The notes under the pieces were generated by a model, which saw only the letters and a list, made by a program, of their open reading frames with translations, was not told where the DNA came from and ran no database searches. The position numbers and the translations under genes were made by a program. A stretch of 64,000 nt of DNA from Sorghum bicolor (lineage: Eukaryota > Streptophyta > Magnoliopsida > Poales > Poaceae): assembly GCF_000003195.3 (NCBI RefSeq), contig NC_012875.2:33274314-33338313 (forward strand), in the 5' to 3' direction. Positions 34,695 to 46,714 of the stretch are shown piece by piece (the first letter of the stretch is position 1; every line of letters starts with the position of its first letter).

Positions 34695-36650
34695 TTAATC
34701 TTCTGAGTTACCTTCCTCCGGAGATGGTGTCTCCAGTGGTTCTTCATGAACTTCCTTCACTGTAGAGTCTCTCTCTGGTCTGGGTTTGAATGTGAAGTGT
34801 TCTTCTTGACCGTTTATGTTGAACTTGATTTCTCCCTTCCCGACATCAATGTGGGCATTGGCAGTGCTCAGAAATGGCCTTCCAAGGATGATGGACACTT
34901 TTGAGTCAGGACTCATGTCCAGTACTACGAAGTCTACTGGCATAAGGAAATCTCTGATCTTGACTGGAATGTTCTCGACGATACCCAGCGGGTGTCGAAC
35001 CGATTGATCCGCTAGTTGTAGACACATTGATGTTGGTTCTAAGGTTGCATGATCAAGCTTTTTGTAGACTGATGATGGCATCACACTGACACTTGCTCCG
35101 AGATCACAAAGTGCATTGTTGAAGTGTTGGTTTCCGATCGAGCAATCAATAGTGGGACATCCAGGATCTTCCTTCTTCTTTGGTGGTTTATTGAGGATGG
35201 CCGCACTACATTCTTTTGTCAGCTTGATAACCTCAGTGGTGGGCAGTGGCCTCTTCTTGTTAAGAATATCTCTGATGTACTTTGCATATGTAGGTACCTG
35301 TATGGCATCGAGTAGAGGTATGTTCACATATAATTTCTGAATGACCTCTACAAACTTACCAAACTGCTCATCCGACTGTAGTCCTCTGTTTCTTCTGGGA
35401 AATGGCAAATAGTTGGTGTCGTAAAAATCTTTCCTCATTTCTCCAGTTCTTGGTGGTTGTGGCAGATCTTCTGCTCCAACTGGGCATTCTTCTTCTATCA
35501 CTGCTGGTTGCACTGGTGCTGATGTTCTTTGTTTCTCTTTTGGGTATGGTGGATCTCTGGTAGCTTTGCCTCCTCTAGTAGTTATATTCTTTACCTGCTC
35601 AAGGTTAGTAGCAACAGGCAGTGCAGCAGCTATCTTTATTAATTTAAGCTCTACCCTTTTATTAAGAGTGTTTTGCTCATCAAAGGCAGTTAGTAGAAAA
35701 TCCATTTTATTGTGTATATCTTTTAGAGATGATTCATTTGTATCTAGCCTTTGTTTAACTTCATCATTAATTTTGGCTTGTTGAGCAATTATCTCTTTTA
35801 ATGAAAGTTGCTTGACAGTATTACCTGAATTCATACCTTTGTTATTGGGTTGACTTGAAGTTGGTTGATATTTGTATGCTGTCTCAATGGCCCTTTGATC
35901 TTCTTTGAACTTGGCCCTCTGGTCAATCCAATGGAGCAAATTTTCCTTCTTAGTTGATAATGCATTTACTTATTCTGGTATTTCTTCAGTTTGATGACAT
36001 TGTTGAGCTTTATCTTGGAACCAGCTTTGGTTTTCTGCTATCTTATCCAAAAGTATCTCTGCTTTTCCAGTTATAAGCTCCAAGAATGATCCTTTAGCAG
36101 ATGCATCTAGGCACTCACGAGCCTTCTGGGTTAATCCATGGTAGAAGGTCTGCATAAGTAACCATGTGGCCATTCCATGGTGAGGACAGTCTGATATGTA
36201 TCCTTGAAAACGCTCCCATGCTTCTGAAATGGCTTCTGTCTTCTGCTGTTGGAAACTGACAATATTTCCTCTTAAGGCAGTTGTTTTGCCTATAGGGAAA
36301 AACTTTGATAGAAAGGCATCTGACAAGTTCGTCCAGTTGTTGATGTTAACTTGATGAGTGTAGAACCACTTCCTCGCTTTTCCTTCTAGTGAGAATGGAA
36401 AAAGACGAAGTAGTATGACGTCTTTGTCAACTCTGTTGATGTGGATTGTGCTTCCAATCTCTAAGAAATTCTGCAAGTGTGCACTAGCATCTTCATGTGC
36501 CTTTCCACTGAATTGTGTAGCTTGTACTAAATTGATGAGGCTTGACTTGGGCTCAAACTCAGGTATTCCTTCTTCTACTGCAAATCTTGGACCAGTTGGA
36601 ATGTTCTCAAGGCTTGGAGCAGAGAATTCTTGCAAGGTCTTTTGTGCCAT
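34695..36650 (-). pseudogene. gag-protease of element C, one in-frame stop
   Basis: The ATG at 36650 starts a gag domain (FEPKSSLINLVQ, RLFPFSLEGKARKWFY, FLSKFFPIG, QQQKTEAISEAWERF) over about residues 40-190. At 35970-35972 a TAA interrupts (EIPE/VNAL). The same frame then continues with a spacer and coiled segment (MDFLLTAFDEQ) and a retropepsin domain with LCDLGASVSVMPSSVYKKL and ILGRPFLSTANAHIDVG, ending with an acidic tail at 34695. Asp-Leu-Gly replaces the usual Asp-Ser/Thr-Gly, as is common in this lineage. Only one nonsense codon in about 650 suggests recent activity or trans-selected retention. Confidence 0.85.
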
Positions 36651-36971
36651 AGCTTCAGCAATTGGTAGCTAGCTTCTTCTTCTCTTGATTGCTTTGGTTC
36701 TGATGATGAAGAGTTGAATGTACCCAAAGTCAATCCTGTTATACCCTGTATAAAAATATAAACATAGAAAAACAACAGGGTGAACCTGCCAAAGCAGAGG
36801 TGCCTTGTTATGATTACTCACTTAGTAGCTGTTTTTTATGCAATTATTTCTCTATAGTCTAGTCTAATATTTTATATGAATAACCTTGATTGATTTTCTG
36901 GCTTGCCTAAATATTACCCTTTTGTTCCCTTTTATGTCTTATTCCTGAGACTCGTATAGATTCCTATAAGA
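36651..36971 (-). other. 5' leader of element C
   Basis: About 320 bp between the primer site and gag. No gene seen. It presumably carries the packaging and dimerisation signals of the genomic RNA. Confidence 0.5.
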
Positions 36972-36989
36972 TCCCCGACAACGGCGCCA
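36972..36989 (-). other. Primer-binding site of element C, tRNA-Asp type
   Basis: The minus strand reads TGGCGCCGTTGTCGGGGA, eight bases inside the 5' LTR. Confidence 0.82.
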
Positions 36990-36997
36990 GAAATGCT

Positions 36998-38516
36998 TGT
37001 TGACACTAGCTAACACCACTTAGATACTAGGTTGTCATCCCTAGCATGGTGCCAGAGTGTACAAAGGTATTTATAAATGTAAAGGCTCTCTAGAAAATAA
37101 TCTATTCTATCCGCAAGCGCACAGATAAAACACCTCATTGTAGCATTTCACTAGGATAAGTATTCCAGGTATCGTTATTTATAATTTTGCTCAAGGGATC
37201 TCAAGAAGATGAAATTAAATCAAGGGGCAAAATCTATCAAGGCATAGACTAGAGATAAACTTGCAAGAACATGATTACTAATGAGAAACTCGTCACACAG
37301 TCACATACTTTAGCAGGGGGTAAACCATAAAGATAATGATAATGAATTATAAGTTCATGGGTAGATAACACAGCGATTAGAAAATAGACTACTCCTCATA
37401 TATGTAGGTGATGTCGGATTAGCTAGAGAATGGATTCTAAGTTATCTACTAACTACTAAGTCATAATCTACTCTAGTTATCTACAAGATCATATATAGCA
37501 TAAAAGACTCTTCATTCATGTATAAGGAACATTGATAAAGTAAATCAGAGCATCGCATGACTTACTCCACAATACCGGTTCTGCCTGTCCTATCAACGGA
37601 GGGTGGACTATATAAGAATCAACGAAGCTGTCACTATCGCGAACTACCACACGACCCGGCCAATAGAATACATTTGCAGATAAATAACATCTAAGCACCA
37701 CGCTCACATGTGATCTATCACCTAACTCCCTCGCGTCAAGAGCTAAGCGCTTTGCAAACTTATACATAAACTCATTATCAATTAGAACTATATCAAATAT
37801 AGAACTAGAGCAAACTAAGAACATAATAATTAGAGACATAATGCAATTAGAACAATAGAATTAGAGAAAGATATGAACAATACCAATCTTTATTACCGAA
37901 GATCCGAATCCAGAGCGTAGTGCTCTACTTCTCTAATTGCTATCTAATCAACCTCTAAACTTGAAGGATTAGGGAGTAGCTAATTCTAATTCTCTGTGGG
38001 AGAGAAGCTCTAAACCCTAACTTTGATGGCTACCTCTGAATAATGATTTCTCCTCTTCTCCTCCCTCCAGGGGGGGTTTGGCCTTGGTTTTATAGTCCTC
38101 TCAAGTGAACGTGAGCCATTGGATCAAACCGACATAGATTGTATGGTTTAGATTGATCCTTTAGGTCGGTGGAGCGTAGTCCCGAAGCAGAGTCCTGATT
38201 GGACTCCTGACCTGGGCGGGCGCCCAAGGGGGGTGGGCGGCCGCCCTGCCCCCGAGCCCGATCGTGCTCTCATTCGTTCCCGTGGCTTCTGGACTCTTCT
38301 AGATTGAGGAAAATTGCGCGGCACATAATTATCTCGTTGTAAACATGACATGTGGGCCTTCTCTCCATATTCTCTGATAAACCCCTGCAGAAATAGATAA
38401 ACACCAAAACTCGTGGAATTCTGTGAGATAAAACCCTAATTCTAGATGTTTGTTTCATATTGATCCTTTTTCATGTTTATTTGATTATTAATTTTAGTAC
38501 TTAAGGACCGTCAAGA
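36998..38516 (-). repeat. 5' LTR of element C
   Basis: 1519 bp. The minus-strand TATAAAA is at 38088-38094. The outer terminus reads GTCAAGA instead of GTCAACA, a mutation of the conserved end after insertion. The rest is nearly identical to the 3' LTR. Confidence 0.92.
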
Positions 38517-39839
38517 CTCGTTGCTTTGACTTGACGACGATGTCGTCGACGTATGCCTCGACCGTCGAACCTATGTGTTTGCCAAACACGTGGAGCATGC
38601 ATCGCTGGTATGTTGCTCCTGCGTTTCGAAGCCCGAACGGCATGGTCACATAACAGTACATCCCAAAAGGTGTGATGAAAGATGTCGCGAGCTGGTCGGA
38701 CTCTTTCATTTTTATTTGATGGTAACCAGAATATGCATCAAGGAAAGAAAGGGTTTCACATCCCGTAGTAGAATCAATAATTTGATCGATACGTGGCAAT
38801 GGAAAAGGAACTTTCGGACATACTTTATTTAAACTTGTATAATCGACACACATCCTCATTTTCCCATTCTTTTTCTTAACTAGTACAGGGTTTGCTAACC
38901 AGTCGGGATGGTGAACCTCCTTGATGAATCCGACCGTCAAAAGCTTGTGGATCTCCTCACCAATGATCTTGCATTTCTCTTCGTCGAAGCGACGCAACCG
39001 TTGTTTCACTGGCTTGGAACCGACTCGAATTTCCAAGGAGTGCTCTGTGACCTCGGTATGCCTGGCATGTTCGAGGGACTCCATGCAAACATGTCGGCGT
39101 TTGCACAGAGAAAGTCGACGAGCACAGCTTCCTATTTGGGGTCGAGGTCGGCGCTGATCGTCAGCACCTTGCCGTCGGAGTTGCTGGGGTCGAGCGAGAT
39201 CTTCTTTGTTCCTTCTGCCGGCTCGAAGCTGCCCGCGTGGCGCTTGGGCTCTGGAGCCTCTGCGGCCAGGGCTTCGAGCTTCGAGGCGAGCTCGGTGGAG
39301 TTCTCGACAGCTTCCCCATACTCGACGCATTCGACGTCGCACTCATACGCGTGCTCGTAGGAGGAGCTGACGGTGATGACGCCCTTGGGTCCGGGCATCT
39401 TCAGCTTTAGGTAGGTGTAGTTGGGGATTGCCATAAACTTGGCGTAGCCCGGGCACCCGATGATGGAGTGGTACGTGCCTCGGAATCCCACCACCTCGAA
39501 GGTGAGGGTCTCCTTTCTGAAATTGGCCGCCGTGCCAAAGCAGATCGGCAAGTCTATTCGACCTACTGGCAACGCCTTCTTTCCAGGTACGACACCATGG
39601 AAGCCGGCCGCGCTTGGCTGGAGCTGTGCCCTGTTGATGCCGAGGAGGTCGAGGGTCTCGAGGTAGATGATGTTCAGGCTGCTGCCGCCATCCATCAGCA
39701 CCTTCGAGAGTCTAGCATTGACGATGATGGGGTCGACGATGAGTGGGTAGACGCCGGGGGCGACTACCTTGTTGGGGTGGTCGTCTCGATCGAAGATGAT
39801 GGGGGTGTTTGACCAGTTGAGGTACTGGGGCACTGCCAT
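38517..39839 (-). pseudogene. T1 protease and reverse transcriptase N-terminal part (fragment)
   Basis: Read on minus from 39839. A retropepsin-like domain has VLMDGGSSLNIIY as its active-site region (Asp-Gly-Gly) and the IIGCPGYAKFM segment. After a stop near 39132 and a one-base frameshift near 39060 the RT begins: KPVKQRLRRF, GFIKEVHHPDWLANPV, MCVDYTSLNK, FLDAYSGYHQI, MPFGLRNAGATYQR and the catalytic YVDD (EAYVDDIVVKS). Element C interrupts right after KSKQR. Complete catalytic motifs show it descended from a working polymerase; the frameshift and stops make it inactive. Confidence 0.88.
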
Positions 39840-39989
39840 CCTTGCCGCAAAGACATCGCGGCTCTCCCTCTTGCACTGCCATGCAGTTAGCTACGTCGAG
39901 GGTCCTCCGTAGATCATGTAGCAATCGTGGACGGCCGGGAAACCCTCGTCGTCTTTGTCGTCCCCCTTGTCGCCGTTCTTCTCTTTCCT

Positions 39990-41992
39990 CTAGTCGTCCT
40001 TCTTGAACCCCAAACCATCGAAGTCCTTCTTCAGCATACGGCAGTCCTCGAGCTTGTGGTTTGCCCCACCCTTATGGTAAGGGCAGGGCTCCTTTAGCAT
40101 TTTGTCGAAGATAGCCCCTTCTGGGGGTCCTCGAGGCCTTTTGCGTTCCATGGCGGCGACGAGATCGTTGTCGAGGTCCTCCCGCTGGAACAGCCGTGCT
40201 TCCTTCTTCTTTTTGTTCTTCTTGGGTCCTCGACTGGGGCCCTCATCATCATCGGCGGGCGACTTGCCTTTGTCTCCTTCGCAGCTGAAGAAGGCGCCGA
40301 CCGCTTCTTCCCCTGCAGCGTAGTTTGCCACTACATCCATCAGCTCGTCGACGGTCTGAGGGCGATTCTGGCCTAATTCCCGCACCAAGTCTCGACTGGT
40401 GGTGCCAGAGACAAAGGCCAGGATGATGTCATGGTCGGGGATGTGCGGCAGCTCGGTGCGCTGTTTCGAGAAGCGTCGAGCATACCCTCGGAGAGTTTCT
40501 CCTGACTTCTGCTTGCACTTGCTGAGGTCCCACGAGTTGCCGGGCCATATGTAGGTCCCTTTGAAGTTGCCATCGAATACTCTGACCAAATCGACCCAAT
40601 CGTGGATTTGATTGGCCGGGAGTTCCTCGCGCCATCTGCGGGCAGTGTCGGAGAGAAAAAGCGGCAACTGCCGGATGATGGCTCGATCGTCTCCTTGAGC
40701 GCCACCCAACTGATAGGATAACGGGAAGTCTGCCAACCATAGCTCTGGCTTGGTCTCGCCATTGTATTTAGCGATGCTGGTCGGGGGTCGAAACGGGCTG
40801 GCCAGCGACGTGCTGCGGATTGCTCTGCTGAACACCCGAGGGCCCGGCGGTTCCGGGGCCATCCGGTGCTCGTCGCTGTCGTATCTCCCGCCACGGTGGG
40901 CACTGTAACCGCGTTCTTCCGCGTCCCCATATCGACGGCGATGATTCTCGTCGATGTCGCGTCGTGCGTCGTGTCGTCGCTGATTTTCGACGGGGTGGTT
41001 GAGGACGAGCGCTGTCTTCTTTCCTCGAGGGGGCGGCTACTGATGGACCGACACCTTCTTTTCGTTCTGGGCCAGCTCATCACGCTTCTCCGTGGCAGCT
41101 CCTCGATGTCGAGAAGCCGAGCTCTCGGTCTGCTGAACCGCCGCCACTTGAAGCAGAGTCTGCACCTCGTCTCGAATGCGTCACGCTTGGGAGTTCAATG
41201 GTTCGGGCATATTGCGTAGCAGCATTGTTGCTGCCACGACGTTCTGACCCGCTCGAGGGAAATGGCTAACGGGCTGCTCTGGCTCCCCGTCTCCGACGAT
41301 CTATCGATGTACTTCTCGAGCCCGTTTGCGGACACTTCCGCCAGGCGGGTATGGCTGTCCTGCTCGAGGATCTGTTCAAGCAGGACAAGGCGCTCGCGAT
41401 CTTCGTCAAGCTTCGCTTTAAGTTCTCGTAGCTGCGCAAGTTGCACGGTTCTGTCTTCTTGTGGAGGGGGGTCGACCTGACCGTCATTCCCAGGCGTCCT
41501 GGGGTCTTCCCTCGCTGCAGGGGCTCGACCGCCGGCAACGGCGTCTTGTGTCTCGTCGGTAGTTTCTACCGCTCCGTCGATATGGAAGCACTCTCTAGTA
41601 GGGTCGTAGCTGTCGGACTCAGAGTCGGAGTCCGGCTCGGCGGCGTAGAAACATCCACATCCCTCCTCCAGCAGCCGTTGCCTGAGTGAGGTGATCGTGT
41701 ATCGCCCAGGCCCTAGGCGACGGAGGCCTCGTACCTGAGAGAAATCCGGCAGCTCGGACATCCGTTGCTGTGCTCCAGTGTCGTGTGGGAGGACCATTGG
41801 TCTCTCCACGTACGTCTGGGCGTTTGGACATATCGCCCTGGCGAGTGACGCCGCGACATTGTCCAGACCGAACGGTAGCGCTCTTCTTGCGGCGAACAGC
41901 CCGTGTGTAAGTAGCATCGTAGCAGGCGAGGGCGCGCAAGGCGCGCCGTCTCCCATCGTCGTCATGCAATCTTCGTGGTGTCGGGCCATCAT
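39990..41992 (-). pseudogene. gag of T1
   Basis: The N-terminal part (41992 to about 41220) is acidic, with a predicted coiled segment (QLRELKAKLDEDRERLVLLE). A frameshift and two stops (one a TGA near 41195) separate it from the capsid part, 40862-39990. That part has FRPPTSIAKYNGETKPELWL, RQLPLFLSDTARRW and GETLRGYARRFSKQ, then a basic stretch and a zinc-knuckle-like CPYHKGGANHKLEDC. This is the RIRE2/Tat-type gag arrangement. The product would have formed the virus-like particle. The reading frame of the N-terminal part is approximate. Confidence 0.8.
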
Positions 41993-42273
41993 ACTCGCGG
42001 TTTCGGCGCGCGGAGCTGTTCGCTCCTACGTCACCTCCCGCCTGGCACGAACTGGCGATCGTGACGAGGCAGAGGGATGATGGTGGCGCTGTCCACGCCT
42101 CTTCTTGGGCGGGGAGGCATGGTGGTGAGGACGTCTCGGAGCCCTCAGTCGTGCTGGTGCAGTGCGAGCTCCTCCCGTTCCTTTGGCCAAGAGCAAGATC
42201 ATGTCATAGCCAAAACCGGTAGACATGAACTCGAGGCTCCCGAGCCAAATCACCGTGGAGCGCGGAATCAGCG
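41993..42273 (-). other. Truncated 5' leader of T1
   Basis: About 280 bp of GC-rich sequence upstream of T1 gag, cut by the T2o LTR at 42274. No gene seen. Confidence 0.5.
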
Positions 42274-43020
42274 TGTTGACACCGTTTTTTGGGCACGTGT
42301 CCAGGATGGCAGGATAAAGTGGCAGTATGCTATTTACAAGATGAATTGCCGATGAGGATGGTTGCCGATGAAGGAGAGGTCGGATGTGACTAAGTCTGCA
42401 GGCAGTGATGTGTTTATGCCGATAGGGGAGTCTGCCGATAACTATGGCAAGGAGTCTGCCGATGATACGGAGGAGGGGTCCGGAAACTGCTGATCGATTT
42501 ATGGAAGAATTTTAGTTCGTCACGGGAGATAGCTTTGTTATTTCCTTATTTATTTAAGTCGTTTTGTATACGGAGTCCGTGTAATTTGGAATTTGAATTC
42601 TAGTCGTGTTTAGTTGTAGCTCTTTGATTCCGTGTAATTTGGAATTCGAATTCTAGTCGTGTTTAGTTGTAGCTCTTTGAGCAGGGTATAAATATGAACC
42701 CTAGGGCCTTGTAATGATCTATCTATCAATCAATCAAACACACGTTTTACTCATATATTTCAGCATCTACTTTTCGACGACTTCGTCATACTTTTTCTCT
42801 TTTACTACGAGTTCTTAGGAATTCGTTGACTTAAGCTCGGCGTGTCCTCGAGTTCCGCGTGAGTACCTCTTAGCCGTGACATCCGAGCGCATCGCTGTTG
42901 TCAGGACTAAAGTATTCGAGTTATCACCTTTGCCGATAGTAAGGTCAAATCGGGTGGCACGCCTTAACGTTTGAATCGGGTATTAGCCCTTTGTGTTTGC
43001 AGATTAGTTTTGCATCAACA
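42274..43020 (+). repeat. 5' LTR of T2o
   Basis: 747 bp, TGTTGACACCG to GCATCAACA. TATAAATA lies at 42687-42694. A 53-bp tandem duplication (42576-42628 and 42629-42681) is present here but single in the T2i LTRs. Several ATCGGC/GCCGAT hexamers occur in it. Confidence 0.92.
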
Positions 43021-43027
43021 CATCTTT

Positions 43028-43045
43028 TGGCACGCCCAGTGGGAC
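43028..43045 (+). other. Primer-binding site of T2o
   Basis: TGGCACGCCCAGTGGGAC starts eight bases after the LTR, with the TGG expected of a tRNA 3' CCA. It differs from the tRNA-Asp-type site of elements A-C. I do not assign the tRNA. Confidence 0.7.
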
Positions 43046-43067
43046 CAGATTCAAGATCAAGATCAAC

Positions 43068-46000
43068 ATGTCGATCTCTGACTTTGATCAAGAGAACGTC
43101 ATCCCCGTGACGGAGGCCAATCTCAAGGATGAGTAGAAGCAAGCTGTTGCCCAAGCCATGGAAGAATTCAAGCTGCAATGCCTGAGGTCTTTCAGCATAA
43201 ACAGGAGCGGCGAGGTGATCCAGAAAGATGCACTGCCGGCACCACGGCAGGTTACCTTCGAAGCCAATCCTGGCAAGCTTCAAGATATGGTTGACAGTGC
43301 TATCAACCGAGCTTTGATCAACCAAGCTGGTGTACTGTCCAATACGGTTTTCAATGTCGTGGCAAGAACTTTCAAGGAAGGACAAATCCCACCAGATTAT
43401 GTGGGCCCCTCTCATCATCAGCCAACGGCACCAGAGGTTACGGCTCCATCGGCTGCTTTGACGGCTGCAAGTGCACAATCTGCCGTCCCTCCAAGTACAT
43501 TGGGAACTACTGGTGCACTATCTGTGCCGATGACAACCAACCCACAGACTTCAAGTGGGCAGAATAAACTGACAACAGATATGTTGGCATCGGCAATGTC
43601 AGGGTTGACTCTTCCTCCCAACTGGTGGGGTTACGGTATGCCTCCAGAATTAACACCGGGTACATCACAGATAACTGACACGAGGGGCAAGGCTACTATG
43701 GCATCGGCGCCTCCCAATGCGCCGTGGAATCAAAGTCCTCGGTATACCACAACTACTACTGCAAGGCCTCACACTGGGAATCCTCAAGCTTCGATGTTTC
43801 AGATGCCTAATGCACCGGCAGATTCAATGCTGACGCAATAGAGGTCTATGGCCCAGCCGGGGTATGTCAATTCAATGATGGTACCCAATTACCAATCATC
43901 GGCAGCGCCTATGCCGATGAACGCTAATAATGGGTGGCTTGGATAGCAAGTCTTTCCACAATCGCCCCAGCAGAGTTACCAGGCTATAGGGTTCCAGCAA
44001 GGACAGATCTATCCCGGGTTTCAGAATCAGGGGATCCCCAACCAGCTAATGAATCTCGGACAGCAACTCGGGGAGCAGCAAATCGGTGGACAGCAGTTTG
44101 GTGGTCCATAGATTGGAGGCCAGATGATCAACCCAATGTTTCGTGCAGATCATGCCCCAAACAGACACGTGGAGGCTCGCCACCAGGTGCCGGACCCGCA
44201 GCCGCCTCATCGGCAGGATGCCGATGCATATTGGGCCGACAAGATCGCTGAAGTAATGAGGGATCAATTTGGAATAAAACCCAAGGTCAATACTTACTCT
44301 TATCGGACACCGTATCCTCCCGCATACGATTTGATCCCGCTTCCACATCGGTATAAGGTGCCAGACTTTACTAAGTTTTCCGGGAAAGACGACACGTCCA
44401 CTATGGAGCATGTCAACAGGTTCATCATTCAATGCGGAGAAGCTGGTAACAGGGACGAATTGAGGGTTCGTCTGTTTTCATCGTCATTGTCTGGATCGGC
44501 CTTTACCTGGTTCATATCATTACCTCCTAATTCAGTGATCACTTGGGCCGATCTGGAGAAACAATTCCACAAGTACTTCTTTTCTGGAGTTCATGAGAAG
44601 AAGATCACCGATTTGGTCAAATTGAGACAACGCAATGATGAATCGGTCGAGGGTTTTGTGCAGAGGATACGGGAGGTCAAGAATAAATGTTACAGTCTGG
44701 TTCTGGATGATCGGCAGCTAGCCGATTTGGCTTTCCAAGGTTTATTGCCACATATCAGAGATAAGTATGCTTCTCAGGAGTTCGAAAGTTTAAGTCATTT
44801 GGTGCAGAGGATTTCTGATCAAGACATCAAGCCTTTCGAGCCCAAAAGAGCATGGAATAAGAAAGTGTCATTTGTCGATGAAGCGACAAGCTCAGATTCT
44901 GATGAAGAACCAGTCATCGGCTTGGCAGAATGGGTGAAAATCAAGAAGCCGATGTCTTGCCCTTTTGGGCAAAAGGAACCAGAGAAGTTCGCTTTTGACA
45001 CCGCTAAGGCCGATAGGATATTTGACTTTCTACTTCAGGAAGGTCAGATCAAGCTGTCTCCTAATCACGTTATCCCATCGGCTGAGGACTTAAAGAGGAT
45101 GAAATATTGCAAGTGGCATAATGCAACTTCCCATGACACCAACGAGTGCAAAGTATTCAGACAGCAGCTACAATCGGCAATAGAGTCTGGGAGAATTAAA
45201 TTTGATAGTTCCAAGACTCAGAAGCCGATGAAGATAGACCAACATCCTTTCCCGACAAACATGTTGGATGCAAAGGGGAAGGCCAAGGTCTTAACGTCGG
45301 AAGCAGCTGAGAAAAGTGCATCGGTAGATCCTCAATATCAGATTACTACTACCGATGCAAAGGGTAAAGGCTTGGTCCAGGAAGGGACTAATTCGAGTAG
45401 GCCTCCTCGGTCTGGCATCGTTATAACTCATAGGAGGCCTCGAGAGAACTGGCAACAACGGGAAGATCGGTATCGGCGCCAGCAAGAAGATTATCGTCGG
45501 GAAGAAGACAGACGCCGACAGGAGTGGAATCGGCATAGAGATCACTGGAACTGTCCGTTCTTCATCCATTGTTGGGAGGAAAATATTAAGCTTCCCACCG
45601 TCAGAGACTGCCCTGAGTGCAATGGCTATGATCGGTACGACAGAACCGATCGGCGTTATCATGATGATGATCGGCGATTTAATGGGCCAATCAGAGGAAG
45701 GGCGTCAGTTCATGATTGGCTGGGGGCAGGCTTAGCGTGCACGATAGGCTTAGTGATCGTGTCCAATATTTTCCTAGGAACCAGGAAGAGCTCGAGGAGA
45801 TGGCTAATGCGTGAGGTCCCGATGAGTTTATATTTTGTAGAGATGCTAACACGCGTCGTATGGAGTCAAGGGAGAACCGATACCCGACAGCAAGGCAAAA
45901 ACCACTCCCTCCATGGTGTCCTGAAGGGTTAACCAAGACATAGAAAAGGAGATTGCAACGTGAGAGGCAAGAGGGGCTAAGCAAAGGCGAGAACTCTGGA

Positions 46001-46714
46001 AGTCAGCAGCCATCAGACACTAAGAGGGAAGGTCCATCGGCAGGAGTCAACATGGTCTCTATGTTGCCGATGGAGTTTCTTGCACCATCCAGTGATGATG
46101 ATTTAGAGTTTTCCGATCAGATAGCTCAGCTGGCTCTGGATCCTATGATAGCTATCTTTGAGAAACCTGCTGATGATGAAAGGCAGCATCTAAAAGCTCT
46201 GTTCGTCAAAGGAAGGGTTGATGGACAGCCAATGACCAAGATCCTAGTTGATGGTGGAGCTGCTATTAATATTATGCCATATACAGTATATCGGAAGCTT
46301 GGGAAAGGGGATCAGGATTTGACCAAGACCGATATGATGCTCAAGGACTTTGAAGGAAACGTGTCTCCAGTCAAGGGAGCAATATGTGTGGAGTTGACCA
46401 TCGGTAGCAAAACCTTGCCGACAACTTTCTTCGTGATCAGTGGAAAGGGTGCTTACAACTTATTGTTGGGAAGAGATTGGATTCATGCCAATTGTTGCAT
46501 CCCGTCTACAATGCACCAATGCTTGGTTCAGTGGGTAGGCGACAAGATTGAGATTGTCCCAGGAGATTCTTCTTATGTTATTGCATCGGCAGAGGCGGAT
46601 ACCTATGAGAGGACTAGGTGCATTTCAGGGGAAGTTTGGGAGAAGGATTTTCTCAAAGTTGCCGATTACAAGATTCCACCGATCCAAGCAGTCGGTTCTG
46701 ATGACGGTTTTTAA
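43068..46714 (+). pseudogene. T2o gag-protease ORF with repeated nonsense codons
   Basis: It aligns along its whole length with the open ORF of T2i (59698-56036). The start is the ATG of MSISDFDQEN. Stops at 43134, 43839, 43944, 44109 and 45941, and a one-base shift near 45725, break it. Recognisable parts are a Pro/Gln-rich N-terminal region, the gag domain (YKVPDFTKFSG, FTWFISLPPNS, FHKYFFSGVHEKK, about residues 430-560 of the intact version), a zinc-finger-like CKWHNATSHDTNEC, an Arg/Asp-rich stretch and a retropepsin with ILVDGGAAINIMPY. It ends at TAA 46712-46714, whose last base is the first base of the next ATG. Confidence 0.88.

Larger units (their letters stand above)
28720..38516 (-). 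mobile_element. Element C: minus-strand gag-protease LTR retrotransposon with an Athila-type extra ORF
   Basis: LTRs 28720-30237 and 36998-38516 flank a 6.8-kb interior. The target duplication CTCGT (28715-28719 and 38517-38521) is exact, and the T1 RT frame rejoins when the element is removed. The interior has a primer site, gag-protease (34695-36650), an Athila-type ORF (32244-33800) and a purine tract. Reverse transcriptase and integrase are missing, so it is non-autonomous. A short LTR of another family (31766-32227) sits inside it. Confidence 0.92.
4511..42273 (-). mobile_element. Large Tat-type Ty3 retrotransposon (T1), split by three nested elements
   Basis: Read on the minus strand, the order is gag (39990-41992), protease and reverse transcriptase (38517-39839), RT end and RNase H (27306-28719), integrase zinc domain (19312-19645), integrase core and C-terminus (10603-11471), an antisense spliced ORF (6477-10056 on plus) and the 3' LTR (4511-5563). 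The second RNase H-like domain and the antisense ORF before the 3' LTR are hallmarks of the Tat lineage (RIRE2/Grande-like). Its 5' leader is cut at 42273 by the next element, so the 5' LTR lies beyond the window. Many stops and frameshifts make it dead. Confidence 0.85.

Noticed and set aside
43028..43045. Assignment of a specific tRNA to the T2 primer site
   Set aside because: I could not match TGGCACGCCC(A/G)GTGGGAC to a plant tRNA 3' end with confidence from memory; comparison with a tRNA set would decide.
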